Below are positions 5,714 through 14,700 of a stretch of 37,063 bases of DNA, piece by piece. Location of the stretch: assembly GCA_965371855.1 (NCBI GenBank), contig CBDUZZ010000047.1:1-37063 (forward strand), given 5' to 3'. The notes below the pieces were generated by a model that saw only the letters and a program-made list of their open reading frames with translations, was not told the DNA's origin and did no database searches. Source of the DNA: JAADEM01 sp965371855. Its GTDB lineage: Bacteria; Bacteroidota; Bacteroidia; Bacteroidales; Marinilabiliaceae. Position numbers and translations under genes: made by a program. Every line of letters starts with the position of its first letter. Positions within the stretch are counted from its first letter, which is position 1.

Positions 5714-7090
5714 TTACACTTTTATATAGTCTGTTCCATACGGATATCTTTGGGTACGTGAAAGCATGGAGTTTGCCCTGTCATTATTTATGAATCGCTC
5801 TTTCCCCGGATTCCATGCCAGTTTTCCGGGCACTTTCATGGCAATATGGCTAATAAGACAAACAGTGCATGCACGGTGCCCCTGTTCAACAGGAGATATA
5901 GGTTGTTTCCTCGTCAGAATACAGTCCAACCAGTTGCCATGGTGATCATCACTCTTGTACAGGTGTATCTCGTTCTCTTTAATTTCTGATGTTAGAATTT
6001 TCGGATCACTGGCATTCAGTGCCTTTTGGCTTTTACCTAAACTTACAGGATCGGAAGCAGTAGCTGAATAAGCACCACGTGAAACAAAAATCCATCCTTC
6101 AGTTCCTTCATATCTTACTCCGTTGGTGTATCCGTCACTGGTAAACATCGTAATACCGTTTGCGTATTCTGCTTTTACCATAAAATCCATGTGTACATTC
6201 CACAAACCTGTTCTTGGGTACTGGGCTACGGCCTCAACTGCAACAGGTCCTGTGAGTTCAGTATTCATTCCCCATGCAGCAGAGTCAAAATGGTGTTGAC
6301 CCCATCCTGTTATCATTCCGGACCCAAACTGCTCTCTGCGTAGCCATCCCGGCCTGCTATATCCTTCTTGTGGATGTACACCTATTTCGGTATAATATAC
6401 CTCAGGTGTTGAGCCAAGCCACATATCATAATTCAGATTTTCAGGAACAGGCATCTCTCCGGCTTCCGGTCCTGAAGGGTCACCCGGAAGTCCTATTTTA
6501 ACGGTTTGTAATTCACCTATCCTGCCATTACGCACCAGCTCTGCAGCAATACGGAATTGAGGCATAGAACGCTGTTGGGTTCCCATCTGCAAAATAACCC
6601 CTGTTTTTTTAACGACATCACTAAGCATCCTTCCTTCGGTTACGGTAAGAGATGTTGGTTTCTCCAGATATATGTCTTTGCCTGCCAATGCTGCTTCAAT
6701 TGCCGGCTGGGCGTGCCAGTGATCCGGAGTAGTAATTACTACTGCATCTATATCCTTATTCAATAGCATCTCCTTATAATCACTATACATCTTAACATCC
6801 ACATATTTTTTGCCTTTTCCCTTTTTTTCATAATGGTCTTCTATCATTTTTTTTGCATCAGCCATACGGTTTGAATCCAGATCACAAACAGCAATCATTC
6901 TGACCAAATCAAACTTCATCACTCCCGGTATATCCCAACTTCTACCAATACGGCCACATCCAATAACTCCAATATTTATTTTATTACTCGGTGCATTCTT
7001 TCCAAAAACAGATGAGGGAACAACTGCAGGCATAACTAATGTTCCTGCTGTACCGGCTACGGAATTTTTTATAAATTTTCTTCTTTCCAT
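5714..7090 (-). CDS. Tat-exported Gfo/Idh/MocA oxidoreductase
   Basis: A 458-residue NAD(P)-dependent oxidoreductase with a twin-arginine signal: 'ERRKFIKNS' at residues 2-10, then an alanine/glycine/valine stretch to about residue 30. Folded export by Tat fits a protein that carries a tightly bound cofactor, as in glucose-fructose oxidoreductase. The nucleotide-binding motif is 'IGVIGCGRIG' (about 40-49). The catalytic-lysine motif is 'YLEKPTSL' (about 140-147). The C-terminal substrate domain includes 'GWGQHHFDSAAWGM' with the histidines typical of the family. It lies 31 bases after the ThuA gene in the same operon. A tatA gene occurs in this window at 32997. The sugar substrate cannot be read from sequence. 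Confidence 0.9.
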   Translation of the reverse strand: MERRKFIKNSVAGTAGTLVMPAVVPSSVFGKNAPSNKINIGVIGCGRIGRSWDIPGVMKFDLVRMIAVCDLDSNRMADAKKMIEDHYEKKGKGKKYVDVKMYSDYKEMLLNKDIDAVVITTPDHWHAQPAIEAALAGKDIYLEKPTSLTVTEGRMLSDVVKKTGVILQMGTQQRSMPQFRIAAELVRNGRIGELQTVKIGLPGDPSGPEAGEMPVPENLNYDMWLGSTPEVYYTEIGVHPQEGYSRPGWLRREQFGSGMITGWGQHHFDSAAWGMNTELTGPVAVEAVAQYPRTGLWNVHMDFMVKAEYANGITMFTSDGYTNGVRYEGTEGWIFVSRGAYSATASDPVSLGKSQKALNASDPKILTSEIKENEIHLYKSDDHHGNWLDCILTRKQPISPVEQGHRACTVCLISHIAMKVPGKLAWNPGKERFINNDRANSMLSRTQRYPYGTDYIKV

Positions 7091-7121
7091 GATTTAATAT
7101 GTTAGTTCAATTTTATTATTA

Positions 7122-7907
7122 CTAAAGTTTTTCAACACCCAATACCCACACTATTCCTCCAAGAAGATGTTTTCTGAAAAGAGGGTCATTATAAAACTCG
7201 CCATCATGCCCTAAGGCTGTGTACCACTCTCTTCCTCCATCATACTCATGACACCAGCAAAGAGGAAACAATTTTCCGAATGTATCACCCGGATACTCTT
7301 CCATTCCTTTATCATTAATAGTAGTAAGATCAGCAGATAACAATACGTGTATGTCAGGGTTTAACTGATGTGAATAGTAACACTCGTCCTTTACCGTCCA
7401 TCTTTCCGGTAAAACGCTTGTTGATGGATTATCGGCATCTGTTACAACTACGTCAAATTGTTGATGCGGAGCGTGACGTACAAATTTACCTCCCACCAAA
7501 GCCCACATCCAGGGCCAGTCTCTTTCCATAGCATTTGCAGAATGGATGCCAACAAAGCCTCCACCTCCACGAATATAATTCTGCAATGCCTCTCTTTGCT
7601 CATCGGTATCAAATACTTTATTGTTGGTGTTTGTAAAGATTATTGCATCATATTTTTTCAGATTAATATCGGTAAAAGCGGCAGGGTCATCCGTTACGTC
7701 TGTATGAATATCATATTCAGAACAAATTTCCTCCAATGCTTTTACACTGGCAGCAATGTTTTTATGAACATATCCTTTGCCATTCTTAGTATAGATAAGC
7801 ACCTTTTTACCTTTGACTTTTTTCAGAGTTTTGCTGTTTGTGGTTCCGGCAAACAATACCGGTAATATAAAAAGTACAATGAACGAAACAAAAATTAATT
7901 TTTTCAT
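7122..7907 (-). CDS. ThuA domain protein, exported
   Basis: A 261-residue protein with a signal peptide (MKKLIFVSFIVLFILPVLFA) followed by a ThuA (trehalose utilisation) domain with a class-I glutamine-amidotransferase-like fold. Hallmarks are 'KVLIYTKNGKGYVHKN' (about 34-49), 'YDAIIFTNTN', 'GGGFVGIHSAN' (about 115-125) with the family's glycine-rich turn, 'YYSHQL' and 'LCWCHEYDGGREWYTALGHD' near the end. The catalytic role of ThuA proteins is not firmly established. They are linked to modified or keto-sugars and often sit beside Gfo/Idh genes, as here. It lies 19 bases after the DUF6807 gene and 31 before the next oxidoreductase. Confidence 0.9.
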   Translation of the reverse strand: MKKLIFVSFIVLFILPVLFAGTTNSKTLKKVKGKKVLIYTKNGKGYVHKNIAASVKALEEICSEYDIHTDVTDDPAAFTDINLKKYDAIIFTNTNNKVFDTDEQREALQNYIRGGGGFVGIHSANAMERDWPWMWALVGGKFVRHAPHQQFDVVVTDADNPSTSVLPERWTVKDECYYSHQLNPDIHVLLSADLTTINDKGMEEYPGDTFGKLFPLCWCHEYDGGREWYTALGHDGEFYNDPLFRKHLLGGIVWVLGVEKL

Positions 7908-7926
7908 GAGCTGTTATTTTTAGTTA

Positions 7927-9186
7927 TTAGTTTTCTATTACAACTGTTGGAGGATGAGCAAAAGACTGCCACAAAGCTTCTGCATCAAAACTGCTGACAT
8001 TACCGTCAGATACAAACAAACGATATTTTAATTGATATTTTTTACCGTATTCCATTTTCCACGATTTAATACGGATTGGGCAAAATTCAAAAAACAGATC
8101 GCCCCGGTTATTATTGGCATTTAGTGGCCATACACGCATGGGCTCCGGGAATTCCCGGTTCTGTGGATAATCCATAAACAATATTCCGCTACGGCCTACT
8201 GATGATGTACCCTCAACCCGGCACCATCGGGCTTTTGTTCCGTCTGCATTCTCACGTGTTTTTCCTTCGGAAGTCAGCACAGTGCAATTATTCTTTGTCC
8301 ATTTTTCCGTAGCACGGAATCCAATCCCTCCTCCATATCGGTATGCATTAAGTATTATTCCACTAACTAATGGAGTGCTTTGAACGGTTATGTAATCTAT
8401 CAACCAGGCATTATTTCCAATATTCCATGCCCTAATAATCAATTCTTCATTTATTGCAACTTGATTTCCCCCATTTTGATTAAAATCAATATGCTCTTGT
8501 TTGACTTTTATTTCACAAAAAATTTCTCCCTCTTTGATGCTTGATATTCCAGCAAAACGCACTGTTCCCTGTTTTTTTTTCAGATTCCAGAAATCTACTT
8601 CTCTGTCATCTATGTGAGTTTTTGTCCATGGCCCCCAGATACCGTAATGATGGTAATGATCAGGCGGCTGAATTCGTGTAAGCACCTCACCGCTCGGTGA
8701 CCAAAGCGGATGGATGAAACCAGACTTTTGATAGGAAGAATCAACTCCTTTGGGCGGTTTTGCTGTTTTTGTCTGGTATCTGAGGATTTTTTGCCGGCTC
8801 TTTTTCAATATAAGAGCGCCCTCCGACCTATCAACCTTCATAGGAACATCAACACTCTCCGATCTTTCTTTACTAGTTTTTAAAACATAGTGTTTCACCA
8901 TATCTTTAGGAAATCTTCCTTCCGGAATAAACCAAAGCCCATTACCTTTTTTATCATCAAATTGATAACTCACCAGATGCAATTCAGATTTAATTACTTC
9001 ATAAAGACAAAGAGTATTTTCGTCCGGCAGCTCATGAATTTGTCGCAAGTCAACATAAACCGGGCAATAATCTCTGTTGTAATCCCCTGCAGAAACATTG
9101 AAATGAATTAGGTTTTGCGAAAAAACTATTAATGGTAAAAAGATAAATGTGAAAGTGAATGCAGTTTTTAAAGAATTATTTGCCAT
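7927..9186 (-). CDS. DUF6807 (PmoA-like) family protein, exported
   Basis: A 419-residue protein with a signal peptide (residues 1-23, ending VFSQ) followed by the DUF6807 domain, often annotated 'PmoA family' although unrelated in function to methane oxygenase. The best signature is 'HPLWSPSGEVLTR' then 'HHYGIWGPWTK' and 'FWNLKKKQGTV' (about residues 160-205). The beta-rich rest includes 'GGGIGFRATEKW' and the final 'KYQLKYRLFVSDG'. The function is unknown; the family accompanies ThuA and Gfo/Idh genes in sugar loci. It is the first gene of the four-gene operon. Its consensus promoter ends 4 nt before the ATG. Confidence 0.85.
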   Translation of the reverse strand: MANNSLKTAFTFTFIFLPLIVFSQNLIHFNVSAGDYNRDYCPVYVDLRQIHELPDENTLCLYEVIKSELHLVSYQFDDKKGNGLWFIPEGRFPKDMVKHYVLKTSKERSESVDVPMKVDRSEGALILKKSRQKILRYQTKTAKPPKGVDSSYQKSGFIHPLWSPSGEVLTRIQPPDHYHHYGIWGPWTKTHIDDREVDFWNLKKKQGTVRFAGISSIKEGEIFCEIKVKQEHIDFNQNGGNQVAINEELIIRAWNIGNNAWLIDYITVQSTPLVSGIILNAYRYGGGIGFRATEKWTKNNCTVLTSEGKTRENADGTKARWCRVEGTSSVGRSGILFMDYPQNREFPEPMRVWPLNANNNRGDLFFEFCPIRIKSWKMEYGKKYQLKYRLFVSDGNVSSFDAEALWQSFAHPPTVVIEN

Positions 9187-9190
9187 AAAC

Positions 9191-9221
9191 CAAAATTAGT
9201 AAAAATCGATTTGTTATCAAA
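9191..9221 (-). promoter_or_regulatory. consensus promoter of the DUF6807-ThuA-Gfo/Idh operon
   Basis: On the minus strand, TTTG (9221-9218), a 19-nt spacer and TAATTTTG (9198-9191) fit the Bacteroidota promoter consensus perfectly. Only GTTT separates the -7 box from the ATG at 9186, so transcription should start at or next to the start codon. No ribosome-binding site could precede it. Confidence 0.75.
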
Positions 9222-9311
9222 CGCATTTGCTCAATTTCGGTGTTGTTGTTTCGTGTTATTGTTAATATAACTCTCATAATGTTCTATATTTGTATTTATC
9301 AAAAACAGAAT

Positions 9312-9803
9312 ATGGGAAAAACAAAAATATTATTTGTTTGCCTTGGTAATATTTGTCGGTCACCAAGTGCAGAGGCAGTTATGAAGGGACTAGTTGAAAA
9401 AGCAGGCAGGGCTGGTGAGTTTGAAATTGACTCGGCAGGAACAGCCGCCTGGCATGCAGGTGAACCGGCTGACTCACGTATGCAGGTTCATGCACGAAGG
9501 CGAGGCTACAATCTTACCAGCATCAGTAGAAAAGTTGAAGTAGACTTCGACTTCAATCATTTCGATTACATAATTGCTATGGACGATCAAAATATGAAGG
9601 ATTTAAAAGCCATGGATCAATACAGTAATCAATTAGTAAAAATGCACATGATGACTGACTTCTCTGAAAAATACGATTATAATTCCATTCCTGATCCATA
9701 TTACGGTGGAGACAGTGGATTTGAATTGGTTCTTGACTTGTTAGAAGATACCTGCCAGGGTTTCCTTAAGCACATATCCAATGAACAACAAAATAAAAAA
9801 TAG
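9312..9803 (+). CDS. low-molecular-weight protein tyrosine phosphatase
   Basis: A 163-residue cytoplasmic phosphatase, read from the MGKTKIL start at 9312 rather than the earlier in-frame start, which adds a non-family extension. The active-site loop C10-LGNIC-R16-S17 matches CX5R(S/T). The general acid lies in 'IPDPYYGG' near residue 128. 'DSAGTAAWHAGEPAD' is another family hallmark. A -7 box TATATTTG lies at 9285-9292. It overlaps the fructosamine-kinase gene by 23 bases, so the two are surely co-translated. This points to dephosphorylation of sugar-phosphate adducts on proteins (ribulosamine-5-phosphate type) as well as, or instead of, phosphotyrosine. Confidence 0.92.
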   Translation: MGKTKILFVCLGNICRSPSAEAVMKGLVEKAGRAGEFEIDSAGTAAWHAGEPADSRMQVHARRRGYNLTSISRKVEVDFDFNHFDYIIAMDDQNMKDLKAMDQYSNQLVKMHMMTDFSEKYDYNSIPDPYYGGDSGFELVLDLLEDTCQGFLKHISNEQQNKK

Positions 9804-10644
9804 CATAGAAACCATACTGGGAGAGCCTGTCAATGCTTCCTCAAGTGTTAGTGGAGGGTCTATTGCTAACAGTCAGATCATCGAATCGATATCCGGAAAA
9901 AGATACTTTCTGAAGACAGGTTTTAACAGCTTAATGTTTATTAATGAAGCTAACGGCCTCAATGAATTACGAAAAGCAGAGTGCATAATAATTCCGAAGG
10001 TTATTGCAGCTGACAAACAATTTCTTCTCTTGGAATTGATTACGTCCGATGGTAGAAAAGATAATTTTTGGAGCCTTTTCGGGGAGCAGTTTGCGCAACT
10101 ACACCGTTTTACAAATGAAACATTCGGTTTTTACGAAAACAATTACATTGGAGCTACACCTCAAATGAACATTGCCAAAAATAGAGAGAAAACTGACTGG
10201 GCTGAATTCTATTTTAATAAAAGGCTGCTGTTTCAATTTGAACTTGCTGAAAAGAACGGTTACGCTACAAAGGAGTTTATCAGTGCGTTTTCGGTTATAG
10301 AAACCAAAACAGATCAAATACTAAAAGGAAGTGAAGAGCCGCCTGCATTGTTACATGGAGACTTATGGAGCGGAAATTTCATGACAAGTACTAAAGGTGA
10401 ACCGGTAATAATAGACCCTGCAGTATACTATGGTCATCGCGAAGCTGACCTTGCTATGACCCATCTTTTCGGTGGTTTTAGTAATGAATTTTACAACTCT
10501 TATCTGAAAACATATCCATTAAAAGAGGGATGGGAGCATAGGCAAAATATTTACCTTCTATACCATGTGTTAAATCACCTTAATCTTTTTGGAATGGGAT
10601 ATTACAGTCAATCTTTAAGGCTTATGAATTATTACACCAAATAA
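9781..10644 (+). CDS. fructosamine/ketosamine-3-kinase family protein
   Basis: A 287-residue kinase of the FN3K/YniA family (APH fold), full family length. Motifs: 'VSGGSIANSQI' in the N lobe (about 23-33), the ATP-binding lysine in 'RYFLKTG' (about 41-47), the catalytic loop 'LLHGDLWSGNF' (about 189-199) and the metal-binding 'IIDPAVYYGHREADLAM' (about 210-226). These enzymes phosphorylate the third carbon of sugars bound to protein amines, which makes the adduct unstable and repairs the protein. Bacterial members prefer ribulosamines or erythrulosamines. The gene starts inside the phosphatase gene. Confidence 0.92.
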   Translation: MNNKIKNSIETILGEPVNASSSVSGGSIANSQIIESISGKRYFLKTGFNSLMFINEANGLNELRKAECIIIPKVIAADKQFLLLELITSDGRKDNFWSLFGEQFAQLHRFTNETFGFYENNYIGATPQMNIAKNREKTDWAEFYFNKRLLFQFELAEKNGYATKEFISAFSVIETKTDQILKGSEEPPALLHGDLWSGNFMTSTKGEPVIIDPAVYYGHREADLAMTHLFGGFSNEFYNSYLKTYPLKEGWEHRQNIYLLYHVLNHLNLFGMGYYSQSLRLMNYYTK

Positions 10645-10661
10645 AAAAACGATAAAGAACA

Positions 10662-11363
10662 CTATACAAAACCACGTAGTTCTGCAATAATTACCAATAA
10701 TTCAACAATCTCCTCATCTTTCATTTCACGATAGTTAAAGGTAACATTAAAAAATTCGTCATCTGGTTTGTCTCCTTCAAAAAAATGTCTAAACTGGAAA
10801 CGCCTTCTGTCCTGTTCTATACACCGTTTCTTAGCTTCCGATATTGAAAGATTTTCCTCCAGACTTACTTCCTGAGCCCTCCAATCTAATGGAGCGATAA
10901 TTTTAGTATGGAACGCCTTTTTTATATTTTTTGTAATAGCCTCTCCAGCTCTGCCAACAATAATTACATTTCCTTCAGCAGCCGTTTCATATATAAATTT
11001 TGCTATAGTATTTTTCACCTTAGTATTGCCGGGATAATAGTTATCAGAGAAAAAAAGTGCTAAATTTTCAAAAAAAGAATTGTGCTTGTAGTCCGACAAA
11101 TCATGCATTAGTGATGGTGATAATTTTAACTCCTGAGCAGACTCTTCTATAATTTCTTTACTAACAACACGCCACTCTTTATTTATTCCTGCCAGCCTGT
11201 TTTTTTCTGTTAATGTTTTGGCAAGTTTTCCTGCAATAGAGCGAGCAGGCAAACCATATTCACGAGAAATGGTCATTACGGGACCTAATGAGATATGAGA
11301 TACATCTGTAGCTTTGCGTTGCCCTGTGCGTTCTTTCATATATTTGAAAAAAAGATTATCCAT
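10662..11363 (-). CDS. cytidylate kinase-like family protein
   Basis: A 233-residue protein of the cytidylate-kinase-like family. The start of the fold is 'VMTISREYGLPARSIAGKLA' (about 29-48), where the P-loop is the degenerate type usual in this family. 'GNVIIVGRAGEAITKN' (about 131-146) and 'KIIAPLDWRAQEV' are conserved. The helical region near 165-180 reads 'SEAKKRCIEQDRRRFQF', typical of the 'lid' in this family, whose members often end in '..D..R..F...F'. The true substrate of this subfamily is not known. It faces the fructosamine-kinase gene with 17 bases between the stops, and its upstream region carries a minus-strand terminator (11477-11509). Confidence 0.8.
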   Translation of the reverse strand: MDNLFFKYMKERTGQRKATDVSHISLGPVMTISREYGLPARSIAGKLAKTLTEKNRLAGINKEWRVVSKEIIEESAQELKLSPSLMHDLSDYKHNSFFENLALFFSDNYYPGNTKVKNTIAKFIYETAAEGNVIIVGRAGEAITKNIKKAFHTKIIAPLDWRAQEVSLEENLSISEAKKRCIEQDRRRFQFRHFFEGDKPDDEFFNVTFNYREMKDEEIVELLVIIAELRGFV

Positions 11364-11476
11364 ACTTAAGCTATTAATTAATTTATTAATCCTCGATTAA
11401 GATAAAAATTAAATGGGATATTTCAAAGTTTTTTTTAAAATCCCTTGAAATGAATTAATACAATTAATTTTTGCAC

Positions 11477-11509
11477 AAAAAAAGGGACAGATATAAAATC
11501 TGTCCCTTT
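11477..11509 (-). terminator. minus-strand hairpin with T-run, in a gene-free region
   Basis: On the minus strand the stem GGGACAGAT/ATCTGTCCC (11506-11498 and 11492-11484, 5-nt loop) is followed by seven Ts (11483-11477): a clean intrinsic terminator or attenuator upstream of the cytidylate-kinase-like gene. The AAA/TTT flanks can extend the stem to 12 bp. To its right, bases 11515-11541 resemble the unit to the right of the hairpin at 19919-19939. In the plus direction a short frame of 14 codons starts at 11541 but looks meaningless. The rest of 11364-11794 is AT-rich, with no other recognisable feature. Confidence 0.6.
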
Positions 11510-11794
11510 CCCCCTAAATCAATTAACTAAATCCAAACTTATGAAAAAAATTATATACAAATATCATAAAATAAACAGTGAATAAAACGAAAATGAAGTT
11601 AATTCATGTTAAATAACATAGTAGGCAGATATACAATACTTTAACTGACGTGTTATCATCGTAAAATCATATTGTTTACAACCTGATAATTGCAAATTTT
11701 ATCTGTTGAATTATTTATGCTATTTTTATAAACTCAATCATTTTACCTTAGGTTAATAAACATATACAATAGTAGTTTTATTTCAATCAGAAAT

Positions 11795-14700
11795 ATGATA
11801 GGCAAAATTCAAATAATAACAGATGTAAAAAAGAAGATACTTTTGTTAATTCTTTTTATTATAACATATACTTTTATTTCAGCACAAGGATTTAAAATTG
11901 ATTTTCGAACCTTTACTACACAGGATGGCCTTGCCGACAATAATATTCACTGCATTATTCAGGATTCAAGGGGTTTTATGTGGTTTGGATCAGAGGAAGG
12001 CTTGCATCGCTATGACGGAAACAACCTTAAAATATATCGAAGGAATAATGATGGTACAGGCCTTTCCCATAACTTTATCAGGGCTCTTTATGAGGATAAA
12101 TTTGGACGCTTGTGGATAGGAACAGACAGAGGTGGAATAACAATTCTTGACCTTGCTACAGAAACATTTCATTATATAAAACACGATTCTGAAGATATGT
12201 CAAACGGATTGCTGTCTGATGAAGTGTACTGTTTTTCCGGTTCAAAAGATGGTAATCTATGGGTTGGAACTGAATCAGGGTTGAGCTATCTTAAACTTAA
12301 TAGTGACAAAAACAATCCTGACATTGTTGTTTCATATAAACATTTTCAACATTCCCCCAACGATTCCAATAGTTTAGCATATCCTCATGTGTATTCTGTA
12401 TTGGAGGACAGTGAAGGAACTTTATGGGCAGGCACTTCAGATGGTGGTTTAAGCAAGTTGAATCCGGGGGCAGACTCCTTTATAAATTACAAGCCGGATA
12501 ACAAAAGCAAAGGTTCTATTAGCGCATTGGGAATTATGACGATATATGAGGATAGCAAGCACAATATATGGATAGGTACATGGGCACACGGGCTGAACTT
12601 ATACTCAAAAAAAACAGATAGTTTTATAAAATTCCATCATGCCCAAAAGGATACAACCTCCTTAAGTCACGACAATATATATTCTATTTGCGAAGACCAA
12701 TATAATAATTTATGGATTGCTACTTATGATGGAGGGATCAATAAACTTATTGCGGATAAAAACGGGGATATTCAATTCCAGCGATATGCAACCCGTACCA
12801 GTGAGCTAATGAGTTTTTATAAAAACCGGGTGAAAGTTATTTATGCCGACCAATCATGCTCACTCTGGGCAGGAACACTCGGCAACGGCATTACACAAAT
12901 ATCACAGATGCCTGAAAAATTCAAACAAATTACCAAAGAATCGAACAATGTAACAGGATTAATTGACAACACTATTAATTGTATTTTTCCGTTATCCTCC
13001 GACTCTGCGCTTATAGGCACAAAAAAAGGATTGCAATTTATGACATGGTATCCGGCAGATAATCCTTCATATTTTAGTTTTATCCCTATCCTTAATGATT
13101 CATATTCTACTCCAAATTTTTATAATGTCAATGTTACTTCTGCAATAAAAGACAATAAAGGATATTATTGGGTTGGAACAGAAAGCAACGGGGTTTACAA
13201 ATTAAAATTAGCCGGAAATAACATTATATCATTTAATCATTACTCCAAAAACAAATCCACACCTTATCAAATCTACGGCAATAATATTGTAGAAATATTT
13301 GAACATCACAACCATATTTGGGTAGTTACTACCAATGGGGTAAACGTATTTAATAATGAACTAAACAAATTCATCTGGAAAAATGAGAATGACAGGCTCA
13401 TTTTTCCAGTTACAGAAAATCCAAAAACGGCATATATTGACAATCAAAACAGAATATTTATAGGTACTGAGTACGAAGGGTTGTTTGTTTTTTCCTTTTC
13501 AATAGAAAACAGTATAAAAGCAGAATTAACCAATGAATTTAACATCAATACAACTCCAATAAACCTCTCTTCAAATAACATCCTTAGCATAGCCGACGGG
13601 CCTGACAATAAAATATGGGTAGGTACAGCTAAAGGATTGCATTTAATAGATATTGAGAATAAAACGAATATCTCTTATAAGGATATAGACGGACTCCCGT
13701 CAGCCAGTGTTACTCAAATATTCAAAGATAACAGGGGTTACTACTGGTTTTCAACCATTCAGGGATTAGGACGAATGGACATGACTTCAAACAATATCTC
13801 CCCGTTTTATATGCAGGGTGGTTTTCTGTCTAATTTCTTTTCTCCTGCCAAAATTAAATTAATTAACAACAAACTGGCCATGTTGCCTTCTAAAAAAGGA
13901 ATCTGGTATTTCTATCCCGACATTATTCAGACAAATCCGTTTCTCGCCAAACCAACAATTACCGACTTTCAAATCTCAGGTCAAAGTGTAAAGCCCGGTA
14001 TTAAGATGAACAATCGTGTAATTTTAACAAAGGCACTTGACAATACCAAGGAAGCTATTTTGAGATATGACGAAAACGTTCTTAGGTTTGAATTTTCAGG
14101 ATTAACATTCTACAAACAAAACTTAAACAAATACGCTTATAAACTTGATGGACTGGAAAACGAATGGAATTACACCAATTCAAACCACCGAACGGTAACA
14201 TATTCGAATTTGGCTCCAAAAGAGTATACTTTTCGTGTTATGGCTACAAATAACGATGGAATATGGAACCCAAATGAGACATCACTAAAAATAATTATTA
14301 AACCACCTTTTTATAAAACATGGTGGGCATATCTACTATACATATTTGTTTTTTTAAGTGCAATAATATTCATCCCCCGTTTTTTCATTAATCGTATAAG
14401 GCTTCAGGAAAACCTAAAACAAGAAAAAACAGATAGAGAAAAGGAGTCTGCTTTAAATCAGATGAAGCTAAAATTCTTTACTAACATATCTCATGAATTC
14501 AGGACTCCTTTATCTTTGATTTCGGGTCCTTTAAACGAGATGCTCTCGATTAAAGAGTTAAAACCCACTCAGATTAAATCTCAACTGGAGATGATTAAAC
14601 GTAATTCTGACCGTTTATTACGTTTAATTAACCAGCTCATGGATTTTAGAAAAGTTATGCAGGGAAATATGAAACTTGCTATATATAAAGGAGATTTTTC

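Noticed and set aside
11541..11585. Short frame of 14 codons after the hairpin at 11481-11509
   Set aside because: It is very lysine- and isoleucine-rich, consistent with random AT-rich DNA. No ribosome-binding or regulatory codon run (for example a leader peptide rich in one amino acid) is seen.
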